In this document: one piece after another, positions 41,456 to 50,401 of the stretch
How the letters are laid out: each line of letters starts with the position of its first letter
Position numbering within the stretch: position 1 is the stretch's first letter
Assembly (NCBI RefSeq): GCF_000411975.1
Contig: NZ_ASXG01000076.1
Coordinates: 62,001 to 126,000, forward strand
Reading direction: 5' to 3'
Source of the DNA: Amycolatopsis orientalis DSM 43388
GTDB taxonomy: Bacteria; Actinomycetota; Actinomycetes; Mycobacteriales; Pseudonocardiaceae
DNA: 64,000 nucleotides
Position numbers and translations under genes: made by a program
Notes under the pieces: model-generated
The model's database searches: none
What the model saw: only the letters and a program-made list of their open reading frames with translations
What the model was told of the DNA's origin: nothing

Positions 41456-41488
41456 TTCCTTCACACCTGTTCTGCCGCAAGGAGAATC

Positions 41489-42577
41489 GTGACACAGACC
41501 GCCGACGACACCGCCCCGGCCGATGGCGACGTCCTGCACAAGCTCTCGTTCCTGGACCGGTTCCTGCCGGTGTGGATCATCGTGGCGATGGCCGCCGGGC
41601 TCGGCCTGGGCAGCGTCGTGCCCGGCCTGCAGTCCGTGCTGGACGCGGTGAAGATCGGGCAGGTGTCGCTGCCGATCGCGCTCGGGCTGCTGCTGATGAT
41701 GTACCCGGTGCTGGCGAAGGTCCGCTACGACAAGCTCGACACCGTCACCCGGGACACGCGCACGATGGTGCTGTCGCTGATGCTGAACTGGATCGTCGGC
41801 CCGGCGCTGATGTTCGCCCTGGCCTGGCTGCTGCTGCCGGACCTGCCCGAGTACCGCACCGGGCTGATCATCGTCGGGCTCGCCCGCTGCATCGCGATGG
41901 TGATCATCTGGAACGACCTGGCCTGCGGCGACCGCGAGGCCGCCGCCGTGCTGGTCGCTTTGAACTCGGTGTTCCAGGTGATCATGTTCGGGGTGCTGGG
42001 CTGGTTCTACCTCGAGCTGCTGCCCGGCTGGCTCGGCCTCGACACCACGAGCGTTTCCTTCTCCCCGTGGGAGATCGCGCTGTCGGTGGTCATCTTCCTC
42101 GGCATCCCGCTCGTGGCCGGGTATTTGTCGCGGCGCATCGGCGAACGCACCCGCGGCCGCGACTGGTACGAAAGCAAGTTCCTGCCGAAGATCGGGCCGG
42201 TCGCGCTGTACGGGCTGCTGTTCACGATCGTGGTGCTGTTCGCGCTGCAGGGCGACAACATCACCTCCCGTCCGCTCGACGTCGCCCGGATCGCCCTGCC
42301 CCTGCTGGCCTATTTCGCGCTGATGTGGGGTGGCGGCTACCTGCTCGGCAAAGCGTCGGGCCTGTCCTATGCGCGGACCACGACCTTGGCGTTCACCGCG
42401 GCGGGCAACAACTTCGAACTCGCCATCGCCGTCGCGATCGGCGTGTTCGGCGTGACCTCCGGCCAAGCCCTCGCCGGCGTGGTCGGGCCGCTGATCGAGG
42501 TCCCGGTGCTGGTCGCGCTCGTGTACGTGAGCCTGTGGCTGCGCAAACGCTGGCGCACCAACGCATCCCGGACGTGA
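41489..42577 (+). CDS. acr3: ACR3-family arsenite efflux transporter
   Basis: This 362-aa membrane protein has ten predicted helices. The essential Cys of Acr3 is seen in ARCIAMVIIWNDLACGD, and GNNFELAIAVAIGVFG in helix 9 is conserved. It exports arsenite using the membrane potential. GTG start at 41489 has an AAGGAG site. The stop overlaps the GTG of a flavoprotein gene (GTGA), showing operon structure arsC-arsC-acr3-flavoprotein. Confidence 0.95.
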   Translation: MTQTADDTAPADGDVLHKLSFLDRFLPVWIIVAMAAGLGLGSVVPGLQSVLDAVKIGQVSLPIALGLLLMMYPVLAKVRYDKLDTVTRDTRTMVLSLMLNWIVGPALMFALAWLLLPDLPEYRTGLIIVGLARCIAMVIIWNDLACGDREAAAVLVALNSVFQVIMFGVLGWFYLELLPGWLGLDTTSVSFSPWEIALSVVIFLGIPLVAGYLSRRIGERTRGRDWYESKFLPKIGPVALYGLLFTIVVLFALQGDNITSRPLDVARIALPLLAYFALMWGGGYLLGKASGLSYARTTTLAFTAAGNNFELAIAVAIGVFGVTSGQALAGVVGPLIEVPVLVALVYVSLWLRKRWRTNASRT

Positions 42578-43631
42578 ACCGCACCCAGGTAGCAGTGGTC
42601 GGCGGCGGGCAGGCCGGGCTCGCCGCTGGGTTCTACCTGCGCCGCGCCGGCCTGGACTTCGTCATCCTCGACGCGCAGCCCGATCCGGGCGGCACGGGTG
42701 GGAGTCGCTGAGGCTGTTCTCCCCGGCCCGCTACAGCGCCCTGCCCGGCTGGCCGATGCCGCCCTACCCCGGCGAGGGGTACCCGACCGCGCCGCACGTG
42801 GTCGACTACCTCGCCGCCTACGAAAAGCGCTACGCCCTGCCGATCGTGCGCGGCGAGACCGTGACCAGCGTGGTCCGCGACCGCGGCGGGCTGCGGGTCG
42901 CCACCGACACGACCTCCTGGGACGCGGCGGCGGTGATCTCCGCGACCGGCACCTGGTGGCGGCCGTTCCTGTCGCTGGTCTCCGGCGAGTTCGGCGGACG
43001 GCAGCTGCACACCGTCGACTACGACGGTCCGGCCGCGTTCGCCGGGCAGCGCGTCGTGGTGGTCGGGGGCGGGAACTCCGGCGCGCAGATCGCCGCCGAC
43101 CTCGCCCCGGTCGCGACGGTGACGTGGGTGACGCGGCGGCCGCCGCGGTTCCTGCCCGACGACGTCGACGGCCGAGCCCTGTTCGACCTGGCCAGCCGCC
43201 GCGCCCGCGCGCTCGCCGCCGGCCAGGCCGATCCGGGCGGGGTCGGGAGCCTCGGCGACATCGTCGCCGTGCCGCCGGTCCGCGTCGCCCGCGACGCCGG
43301 GCTGCTCACTCACCGGCCGATGTTCGCGCGCCTGGCCGCGGACGGTCCGATGTGGAGCGACGGCAGCCGCCTCTCCGTCGACGCGGTGGTGTGGTGCACC
43401 GGGTTCCGGCCCACGCTGGGACACCTCGCCTCGCTAGGGCTGCGTACTGCGGGCGGAGCGATCCGCACCGAGGGAACCCGCGCTGTCGACGAACCGCGGC
43501 TGCATCTGCTCGGCTACGGCGACTGGACCGGCCCCGGATCGGCCACTCTCGCCGCCGTCGGCCCGACCGCACGCGCCGCCGTCTCCGAGATCGCCCGGCA
43601 GGCCGATCCGGACGGGCGAGCTGGTTCCTGA
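42574..43631 (+). pseudogene. ArsO-like flavoprotein monooxygenase, frameshifted
   Basis: The gene starts in frame with VNRTQVAVVGGGQAGLAAGF (FAD-binding GxGxxG) and stops after 45 codons at GGTGGSR. The remainder is intact in another frame from about 42700 (HGWESLRLFSPARYSALPGW) through the second Rossmann motif VVVVGGGNSGAQIAADL to 43631. Homologues read PGG-(A/S)W-x-HGW at the junction, so roughly 10 bp seem to be lost around 42693. As sequenced no full enzyme is made. It overlaps the acr3 stop. Such flavoproteins are common in arsenic operons; their substrate is not firmly known. Confidence 0.8.
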
Positions 43632-43688
43632 CCTGCCTTGACATCCACCATGCGCGAGCACGGTCGTTTCCGGCGGAACGCGATCAGG

Positions 43689-44078
43689 TCATCCGTCGTC
43701 GCCGCCCGAACTGTCGCGAACCTTCCGGTAGGTCGCAGCGTTGCGCAGGGAAGACCGTCCGGTGTAGGACGCGTAGACCGCGAGCAGGCCGTCTTGCTGC
43801 TCGTCCGAGAGGTCGTTGAGGCCCAGCACCATCTGCTCGAACGGGTCGAGGGCAACCCCGGGCACGATCTGCCTGATCTCCGCGTTTAGCAGCATCTCCT
43901 CGGGGATGTGCAGCACCTCGCAGATCTTTTCTAGGAGCGATTCGCCGGGACGCTCCCCTCCCATGATCTGCGATATGCGGCCGGGCGTGACGGCAACCTT
44001 CTCCGCGAGTTCCTTCTGGGACAAGCCAGCGAGTTCGAGACGGCGGTTGAGCAGTTCGCTGAGCGCCGTAGTCGGCAT
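43689..44078 (-). CDS. XRE-family transcriptional regulator
   Basis: This 129-aa protein has an N-terminal helix-turn-helix (LSQKELAEKVAVTPGRISQIMGGERPGESLLEKICEVL) and a short acidic C-terminal part (ALDPFEQMVLGLNDLSDEQQDGLLAVY). It resembles small regulators placed near mobile or stress genes. It lies between the two arms of the arsenic island, convergent with the broken flavoprotein gene. Target unknown. Confidence 0.8.
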   Translation of the reverse strand: MPTTALSELLNRRLELAGLSQKELAEKVAVTPGRISQIMGGERPGESLLEKICEVLHIPEEMLLNAEIRQIVPGVALDPFEQMVLGLNDLSDEQQDGLLAVYASYTGRSSLRNAATYRKVRDSSGGDDG

Positions 44079-44264
44079 GCTTAGAAGCTAACTAAACTGC
44101 TAAATCGCTGTCAACCTCTCCGCTCGCGGTCTTGCTGAGCGCGTCGACACGGCTACGTCGCCGCCTGCACGGCATTGGCGCTCGCCGCGCTCGCCTGGGC
44201 CGGGAGACCGCCCCGGGCCTGACCCGTCGGCCCGGCCGCCGGGAGTGCCTGCGACGATCACGCC

Positions 44265-44606
44265 ATGCCCGACCCGACACCCGCGTCCACCGCGGCGTGC
44301 TGCGCACCGCTTGTGCAGGAGCCGCTGTCTGCCGAGGACGCCGGGCAGTTCGCGGCCGGGTTCAGGGCGCTGGCCGATCCGGTGCGGCTGCGGCTGCTGT
44401 CGCTGATCTGCGCGGGTGGGGACACCTCGGCCGGGGAGTTGGCAGCGGCGTTCGCGGTGACCGGGCCGACGATCTCGCACCACTTGAAGGTGCTGCGCGA
44501 GGCCGGACTGGTCGAGACAGAACGCCGCGGCACCTCGATCCGCTACCGGACCCGCGAGGAAGCCATGTCCGCGTTGTCCGGGCTGCTGGCGGTGCCGCTC
44601 AGCTGA
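44265..44606 (+). CDS. arsR: ArsR repressor (CgArsR-type Cys site)
   Basis: This 113-aa ArsR has an N-terminal Cys pair (STAACCAPL, residues 12-13) and a third Cys in LLSLICAGGD near residue 49. This matches the As(III) site of Corynebacterium glutamicum ArsR (Cys15/16/55) rather than the CxC type at 39.9 kb. The DNA-binding helix is TGPTISHHLKVLREAGLV. Its end lies in a 30-bp repeat also found at the end of the flavoprotein gene at 45.8 kb. Confidence 0.88.
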   Translation: MPDPTPASTAACCAPLVQEPLSAEDAGQFAAGFRALADPVRLRLLSLICAGGDTSAGELAAAFAVTGPTISHHLKVLREAGLVETERRGTSIRYRTREEAMSALSGLLAVPLS

Positions 44607-44629
44607 CCGGCTGGCAGCAGCGCCGCCGG
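44598..44629. repeat. direct repeat copy A
   Basis: GCTCAGCTGACCGGCTGGCA followed by GCAGCGCCGCC ends the arsR gene. It matches 45779-45809 at about 30 of 31 positions. The two copies bracket the DUF4238 segment. Confidence 0.75.
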
Positions 44630-44732
44630 CCTGGTGCCGCGGTGTCGGTTCTACGGCATCGTGGTCAGGGACGGGAGTCTCAGTCCTTCGGGGAAACTGC
44701 TTGAGCACGAACTCCGAGCCGTGGAAGGAGAA

Positions 44733-45682
44733 TCACGCTGCGGGCGACGAATCTCGTGGCGGCGGGTGCTCGCTGAGCCAGCGCCGCTCGACGGTCCAGC
44801 CCGGATTCATGCTCGCGTATTCGACGATCCAGGTCGGGCCCCCGTGACTGTCTCCGGTCCAGGGCGTCGGCAGCCGTGGCCCGGTCAGCCGCAAGTGCGG
44901 GGTCGGGTCGTGGTCACGGTGGCAGAACACCTGGGAGTCGGCGGCGTCGAAGATCATCTGGCTGACGATCTGTCCCGTGCCGCCCTCCATTTTGAACCGG
45001 TGGTCGACCCGCTTCCGGGGGTCTTCCTTTCTCGCGCGGTGGCCGGGCAGCAGCAGGAAGCGGTGCGGGTCGAGCGGCAGGATGACGTCGCAGTACGCGG
45101 TCGCCAGCAGCTGGTTCTGGGCGTCCTGGGCGTTCAGGACGACGACAGGCACGTCGCCGGTCCACAGGCACAGGTCGCTGAACCCGAGGCCCCACGGCCG
45201 ATCGAAGATCACCCAGCTCAGCCGGGCGAGCTGTTCTCCCATGAACCGGAGCTGCTCGTCGCGGCCCGCCGCTGACCTGATCGACTGGGGCAGCGCCAGC
45301 TGGCCGGTTCCGTCGCCGGCGAGGTGTTGCAGACGTTTCCGCTGGCGGACGGTCCGCACGATCTGCGAGGCGATCCACCACGCCAGCGCGGCACGCTCGT
45401 TGGCCGGCAACGGCCACCGGCCCGGCCCGGGCAGTGCGCCCCGGGGGTCTTCGAGCATCGTGTCGAACGCGGGCACCGCCTGCTTTTCGGGTTGCACAGC
45501 AGCTTCTCGGCCCGTTCGCCGTAGAAGTCGCCCACCGCGGCGACCTTCCGGATGTTCGATCCGAACGGCTGGTCGAGGCAGTCGATGTTGCGGGTGGAGA
45601 TGAACCACTCGCGGCTGCCGGGTTTCCGCTGCCAGCCGAACCGCCGCAGGTACATCTGCGGCACGGTGTGGTCGTTGCTCAT
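44733..45682 (-). pseudogene. DUF4238 protein gene, frameshifted
   Basis: The N-terminal part (MSNDHTVPQMYLRRFGWQR) is typical of DUF4238 proteins (HYVPQxYLRxF). The frame is lost near 45490 after AEKLL and continues in another frame as QPEKQAVPAFDTMLEDP through WVIFDRPWGLGFSDLCLWTGDVPV to 44733. A 1-2 bp change would restore a protein of about 316 aa. DUF4238 genes are scattered in accessory DNA, of unknown function. The segment is flanked by 30-bp direct repeats, suggesting later insertion into the arsenic island. Confidence 0.75.
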
Positions 45683-45778
45683 CGCGCGCCCCTGTTCGTC
45701 AGCACCTTCCGCGGCAAGCATGTCATCGAGCACCGACAGGAATCAGTTACCGGAATCGCTCCGGCTGCTGAAGGCCAG

Positions 45779-45809
45779 GCTCAGCTGACCGGCTGGCAGC
45801 ACCGCCGCC
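45779..45809. repeat. direct repeat copy B
   Basis: GCTCAGCTGACCGGCTGGCA followed by GCACCGCCGCC covers the last codons of the minus-strand flavoprotein gene. It is the partner of 44598-44629. A shorter match (CTGACCGGCTGG) occurs again at the end of the ArsR-acetyltransferase gene near 50357. Confidence 0.75.
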
Positions 45810-46863
45810 CGGCCGACACCGGGGTGCCGATCAGCCGGTCGACGAGGTAGGCGGCGTCGCGGCCGACGCCGCGCAGGGTGGCGGAGGCGAAGCTGCGCTG
45901 CCACTCCAGCCCGACATAGCCGAGCCCGGGCACGGTCGTGGACAACCCCTTCCTCTGCAACGGGATCCCGTCCCGCAACGCCCCAGTTCCGTCCAGATAG
46001 GACAGTCCAGGCCGGAACCCGGTCGCGAGAACGATCGTGTCGGCGGGTTCGCTCGTGCCGTTGGGCCAGTGCACGCTGTCGCCGTCGAGGCGGGTGAACA
46101 TCGGCCGCCGGTCGGGCCGCCCGGCGGCGACCGCGGCCTGGTAGCGGCCAGGGTCGGCCACGGGTGTCGCGGGCGGGGCGGACAGGAGGTGCCCGACGGG
46201 AAGGTGGTCCAGGCCCAGCGCGGCGGTCCACCAGTGCGCGTCGCGGCCGAACGGTCGTTGCGGGGCGAAGCGGATCGGGGCGCGGGTGGCGAGGGTGACG
46301 CGGGCGTGTTCGGCGAGTTCGGCGGCGATCTGCACAGCGGAGTTCCCGGCGCCGACGACGATGACCCGCTGCCCGGCGAACGGCGCGGGGTTGCGGTATT
46401 CGCTGGAGTGCACAACGGTCCCGGCGAACTCGTCGAGTCCGGGCAGGGCGGGAATGCGGGGCTGGCTGAATCCGCCGGTGGCGGCGATGAGCGCGGGCGC
46501 GGCGAAGGTGTCGCCGTGCCCGGTGCGGACGGTGAACCCGTCGCGGTCGCGGGTGACGGCGACGGCGCGGTGGCGGGTGCGGATGTCGGCGTCGAGTGCG
46601 GCGGCGTAGCGGCGGAGGTAGGCGACGACTTCGTCGCGGTGCGGGTAGTGCTCGGGGTCGCCGGGGAAGGGGCAGCCGGGCAGGCTGCTGTAGCGGGCCG
46701 GGGAGAACAGGGTGAGGCTGTCGTAGTAGTGCGGCCAGGATCCGACCGGTTCGGGCCCTGCTTCCAGCACGAGTGGGCGCAGGCCCCTCGTCAGGAGGGC
46801 GTGGGCGGCGGCGAGGCCGGACTGGCCGCCGCCGAGGACGATCGCGTGCGGGTCTTTGGTCAT
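45781..46863 (-). CDS. ArsO-like FAD/NAD(P)-dependent monooxygenase
   Basis: This 360-aa flavoprotein has an FAD motif LGGGQSGLAAAHAL at the N-terminus, SWPHYYDSLTLFSPARYSSLPG, and an NADPH motif VIVVGAGNSAVQIAAELA in the middle, as in CzcO/flavin-containing monooxygenase-like enzymes. ATGFRPG precedes the C-terminal part. It ends with CCQPVS, a Cys pair also typical of arsenic-operon flavoproteins. It is an intact relative of the broken gene at 42.6 kb and is the last gene of a three-gene minus operon with an MFS carrier and a second flavoprotein. Confidence 0.82.
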   Translation of the reverse strand: MTKDPHAIVLGGGQSGLAAAHALLTRGLRPLVLEAGPEPVGSWPHYYDSLTLFSPARYSSLPGCPFPGDPEHYPHRDEVVAYLRRYAAALDADIRTRHRAVAVTRDRDGFTVRTGHGDTFAAPALIAATGGFSQPRIPALPGLDEFAGTVVHSSEYRNPAPFAGQRVIVVGAGNSAVQIAAELAEHARVTLATRAPIRFAPQRPFGRDAHWWTAALGLDHLPVGHLLSAPPATPVADPGRYQAAVAAGRPDRRPMFTRLDGDSVHWPNGTSEPADTIVLATGFRPGLSYLDGTGALRDGIPLQRKGLSTTVPGLGYVGLEWQRSFASATLRGVGRDAAYLVDRLIGTPVSAGRRCCQPVS

Positions 46864-48074
46864 GGTGTGCTCCGGGTCGGGGTGACGGTCAGGGCGAGGG
46901 CTGCGGCGGCGAGGTTGACCGCGGCGAGGGCGAGGAAGGCGGGGCGGTAGCTGCCGAACGCGGCGGCGAGGGCGGACCCGGCGAACGGGGCGAGCGCCAT
47001 GGTGACGGTCATCGGCGCGGAGAGCAGTCCGTTGAGGCGGCCGTAGTGCGCCGGGCCCCAGCGGTCGGTGATCGCGGTGGCCTGCAGCAGGGTGAAGACC
47101 CCGCGCGCCATCCCCGCCACGACCGAAGCGGCGATCAGCGCGACGGTGGTGGTGAGCAGGCTGAGCAGGACGGTGGTCAGCGACGTCGCGGCGAGAATCG
47201 CGGCGGTGCGGGCGCGGACGCCGGTGCGGCGGGCGAGCGCGGCGTAGCCGAGCCGGCCGAGGACCTGTCCGGCGCCGCCGAGGCCGAGCGCGACCGCGGC
47301 CGTGCCCGGGTCGATCCCGCGTTCGAGCAGCAGCGGCACCAGGTTCACCACAACGGCGAACACGGAGAACGTCGCCAGGCTCAACGCCGCCACCAAGAGC
47401 CGGAACGCGCCGCTGCGCGCGATCCGCGCCGGGTCCCCGTGCACTGCCTCGTGCGGCGCGGGTTCGGCGGGCGGCCACGGCCCGCGCAGCCCGAACCAGT
47501 GCCCGGGAATCGTGATCGCGGCGAGGATCGCCAGCAGCACCAGGTAGGTGTGCCGCCAGTCCAGGTGCGCGGCCAGCAGCGCGGTCAACGGCGCGAACAC
47601 GGTGCTGGCCAGCCCCGCCACCAGGGTGAGCGTGGTGAGCGCCGGGACACGGCGCGGGCCGTGCCAGCGGGTCAGCGCGGCGAACGCGGGCGGGTACAGC
47701 GTCGCGCTCATCGCCACCCCGGCCAGCGCCCACGCCACGAGGAACCACGCGAGGTTCTGCGCGGTCGCGACCAGCACGACTGCCGGGACCGCCAGCAGCG
47801 AGCCGACGGTCATCAGGACGCGGGGGCCGTGGCGGTCCAGCCACCGGCCCACCCCGATTCCGGCGACGGCGGACACCAGCTGCGCGCCGGAGAGGGCGGC
47901 GGTCACCGCGGCCGCGGGCCAGCCGGTGTCGCGGCTGATGTCCGGGGCCAGCACGGGGAACGCGTAGTAGAGCACGCCCCAGCTCGTGATCTCGGTGAGA
48001 CAGAGAACGGCCAGCACGCGGCGCAGCCCGGACACCGGCAGTGCCGCGGACCGCGCCGTCGCCGTGCGGCTCAC
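46860..48074 (-). CDS. MFS transporter of the arsenic island
   Basis: This 404-aa protein has 12 membrane helices and the MFS loop signature GRWLDRHGPRVLMTVGSL. ITSWGVLYYAFPVLAPDI at the N-terminus is typical of actinobacterial MFS carriers found in arsenic gene clusters. GTG start 5 bp after the upstream flavoprotein gene, with ATGA overlap downstream. It probably exports an arsenical or an arsenical product made by its operon partners. Identity with known arsenic carriers such as ArsK or ArsJ is not established. Confidence 0.82.
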   Translation of the reverse strand: MSRTATARSAALPVSGLRRVLAVLCLTEITSWGVLYYAFPVLAPDISRDTGWPAAAVTAALSGAQLVSAVAGIGVGRWLDRHGPRVLMTVGSLLAVPAVVLVATAQNLAWFLVAWALAGVAMSATLYPPAFAALTRWHGPRRVPALTTLTLVAGLASTVFAPLTALLAAHLDWRHTYLVLLAILAAITIPGHWFGLRGPWPPAEPAPHEAVHGDPARIARSGAFRLLVAALSLATFSVFAVVVNLVPLLLERGIDPGTAAVALGLGGAGQVLGRLGYAALARRTGVRARTAAILAATSLTTVLLSLLTTTVALIAASVVAGMARGVFTLLQATAITDRWGPAHYGRLNGLLSAPMTVTMALAPFAGSALAAAFGSYRPAFLALAAVNLAAAALALTVTPTRSTP

Positions 48075-48079
48075 GCTGG

Positions 48080-49420
48080 TCAGTTCCCGGAGCGCGACGG
48101 CGCGGCCAGCGTCAGCACTTCCGGCTCCGCCGGACCGCAACACCCGTCCGACGCTGCGGTCGTGCCGGGGTCGTCGAACAGTCCCGCGCCGCCGCACACG
48201 CCGGTCTCGGCCAGGACCAGCTCGACCTGTCCGGCAGCGTCGTGGTCGCCGGCGAGGGCGGCGGCGATGCTGCGGACCTGCTCGTAGCCGGTCATCGCCA
48301 GGAACGTCGGCGCGCGCCCGTAGCTTTTCGTCCCGGCCAGGTAGAACCCGGTCTCCGGGTGCGCGAGTTCCTTCGCGCCGTGCGGGTAGACGGTCCCGCA
48401 CGAATGCACGTTCGGGTCGACCAGCGGCGCCAGCCGCACCGGGGCCTGCAGCGTCGCGTCGAGTTCCAGCCGGATCTCCGAGAGCCACCCCAGGTCCGGG
48501 CGGAACCCGGTCAACGCCACCACTCCGTCCACATCGGACAGCCGCTGCCCGTTCGCCGACACCAACGTCAAAGTGCCGGTGTCGTCGCGTTCCACGGTCT
48601 CGGTGCGGAACCCGGTCACCACCGAGACCAGCCCCGCCTCCACCGCTTGCTTCGCGCGAGTGCCGAGCGCGCCGCGGGCGGGGAGCTGGTCGGCGTCGCC
48701 GCCGCCGAACGCGGTGCCGATCCCGCCGCGGCGCAGCACCCAGCTGATCCGCGTCGCCGGGTTTTCCTTCGCCAGTCCGGACAACGCCACCAGCGCGGTC
48801 AGCGCCGAATGCCCGCTGCCCGCCACCGCGATGTGCTTGCCGGCGTAGCGGGCCCGCACTTCCTGGTGGCCCAGATCCGGGACCCGGTAGACGATCCGGT
48901 CGGCCGCGGTCTGTTCGCCGATCGCGGGCAGGCCCTCGCCGCCCAGCGGGTTCGGGCCGCCCCACGTCCCGGACGCGTCGACCACCGCGGACGCGAGCAG
49001 CCGCTGCTCGCCCTCGGCGGTGCGCACGTGCACGGAGAACGGCTCGCCCTCGCGGCCGCTGTCGACCACCCGGTCCCGGCCCCGCCGCGCGACCCCGACC
49101 ACCTCGGCGCCGAACCGCACCCGCGACCCCAGCGCCTCGGCCAGCGGCTGCAGGTACCGCTCGGCCCATTCGCGGCCTGTCGGGTACTCCGCGCCGTCCG
49201 GACGGATCCACCCGGTCGGCTCCAGCAGACGGCCGCCCGCCGGGTCGACCAGCTCCGACCACGCCGAGAACAACCGGACGTGATGCCACGCCGCTACCGC
49301 AGCACCCGCACGCGGCCCGCGTTCCAGCACCAGCGGCTCCAGGCCCCGCTCCAGCAGCTGCGCCGCCGCGGCCAGCCCCACCGGGCCCGCTCCCACCACC
49401 ACGACCGGGTACTCGCTCAT
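48080..49420 (-). CDS. FAD-dependent oxidoreductase of the arsenic island
   Basis: This 446-aa flavoprotein has GAGPVGLAAAAQLLERG at the N-terminus, ASGTWGGPNPLG, a second nucleotide motif VAGSGHSALTALVALSG, and LTGFRPDLGW. The C-terminal tail is Cys-rich (TGVCGGAG, DGCCGPAEPEVL), which could bind trivalent arsenic. It is the first gene of a minus operon divergent from the ArsR-acetyltransferase gene; a strong inverted-repeat operator lies between them, so arsenic induction is likely. Substrate unknown. Confidence 0.82.
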   Translation of the reverse strand: MSEYPVVVVGAGPVGLAAAAQLLERGLEPLVLERGPRAGAAVAAWHHVRLFSAWSELVDPAGGRLLEPTGWIRPDGAEYPTGREWAERYLQPLAEALGSRVRFGAEVVGVARRGRDRVVDSGREGEPFSVHVRTAEGEQRLLASAVVDASGTWGGPNPLGGEGLPAIGEQTAADRIVYRVPDLGHQEVRARYAGKHIAVAGSGHSALTALVALSGLAKENPATRISWVLRRGGIGTAFGGGDADQLPARGALGTRAKQAVEAGLVSVVTGFRTETVERDDTGTLTLVSANGQRLSDVDGVVALTGFRPDLGWLSEIRLELDATLQAPVRLAPLVDPNVHSCGTVYPHGAKELAHPETGFYLAGTKSYGRAPTFLAMTGYEQVRSIAAALAGDHDAAGQVELVLAETGVCGGAGLFDDPGTTAASDGCCGPAEPEVLTLAAPSRSGN

Positions 49421-49467
49421 CCCACACCCCTGATTCATCGATCGGGTTCGATTAACGAGGCGAACTG

Positions 49468-49511
49468 TATCGACCGCGATCGATGGATGCAACCATCGAC
49501 CGTGGTCGATA
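49468..49511. promoter_or_regulatory. ArsR operator, nested inverted repeats
   Basis: Outer arms TATCGACC (49468-49475) and GGTCGATA (49504-49511) enclose inner arms TCGATGG-ATGCAA-CCATCGA (49480-49499). The nested dyad sits between the divergent flavoprotein operon and the ArsR-ArsN fusion gene and is most likely that regulator's binding site. Confidence 0.7.
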
Positions 49512-49521
49512 CACTGTCGGC

Positions 49522-50361
49522 ATGCCGATCGCGCTGCCCCAGGCCCAAGTGCTGCCGACCGCCGACGCCGCCACCTACGCCGAGTGGTTCGCCTGCCTCG
49601 CCGAACCCGTCCGCGTCCGGCTGCTGCACGCCGTGTCGACCAGCCCGCGCGGCATCACCGTCGGCGCGCTGACGGAGATCCTCGGCACCAGCCAGTCGAC
49701 GACGTCGCATCACGTGCGCAAGCTCGCCGACGTCGGGTTCGTGCGCCTGGAGAAGGTCGGCACCGCCACCGTCGTCACCGTCAACGAAGCCTGCTGCACC
49801 GGGCTCCCGCACGCCGCCGACGCCGTCATGGGCATGCTCGGCCCCCGCCCCTGCTGCCCCGACGACGTGCCCGACGACATCACCGTCCGCGCCCTCGAAC
49901 CCGGGGACTGGACCGCCGTGCGGCGGATCTACGGCGACGGCATCGCCACCGGCATCGCGACCTTCGAGACCGCCGTCCCCGCCCGCAAGGCCCTCGACGC
50001 GAAGTGGCTGCCCGGGCACCGGTGGGTCGCCGAACTCGACGGCCAGGTCGTCGGCTGGGCCGCCGCCAGCCCCGCCTCCGACCGCGACTGCTACTCCGGC
50101 GTCGCCGAAACCTCCGTCTACATCACCGAAGCCCACCGCGGCCGCGGCGTCGGCAAAGCGTTGCTGCGCAAACAAGTCATGGCCGCCGACGACGCCGGAC
50201 TCTGGACCCTGCAAACCTCCATCTTCACCGACAACCGCGCCAGCCTCGCCCTGCACCACTCCGCCGGCTACCGCACCATCGGCGTCCGCGAACGCATCGC
50301 CCAACGCGACGACACCTGGCACGACACCGTCTTCCTCGAACGCCGCAGCCCCGTCAACTGA
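49522..50361 (+). CDS. ArsR-ArsN fusion: repressor plus GNAT acetyltransferase
   Basis: This 279-aa two-domain protein has, in residues 1-115, an ArsR winged helix (LGTSQSTTSHHVRKLADVGFV) followed by Cys pairs in NEACCTGLPH and RPCCPDD that could bind As(III). Residues 118-279 are a GNAT acetyltransferase of the phosphinothricin/arsinothricin type: ITVRALEPGDWTAVRRIYGDGIATGIATFET, RWVAELDGQVVGWAA, and acetyl-CoA loop RGRGVGKAL. The ArsN1 family acetylates arsinothricin. The ATG at 49522 was chosen because the earlier ATG at 49483 lies inside the operator. Confidence 0.88.
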   Translation: MPIALPQAQVLPTADAATYAEWFACLAEPVRVRLLHAVSTSPRGITVGALTEILGTSQSTTSHHVRKLADVGFVRLEKVGTATVVTVNEACCTGLPHAADAVMGMLGPRPCCPDDVPDDITVRALEPGDWTAVRRIYGDGIATGIATFETAVPARKALDAKWLPGHRWVAELDGQVVGWAAASPASDRDCYSGVAETSVYITEAHRGRGVGKALLRKQVMAADDAGLWTLQTSIFTDNRASLALHHSAGYRTIGVRERIAQRDDTWHDTVFLERRSPVN

Positions 50362-50401
50362 CCGGCTGGATTTCCCGTCCCGCGAGGCGGACACTGGACG
50401 G

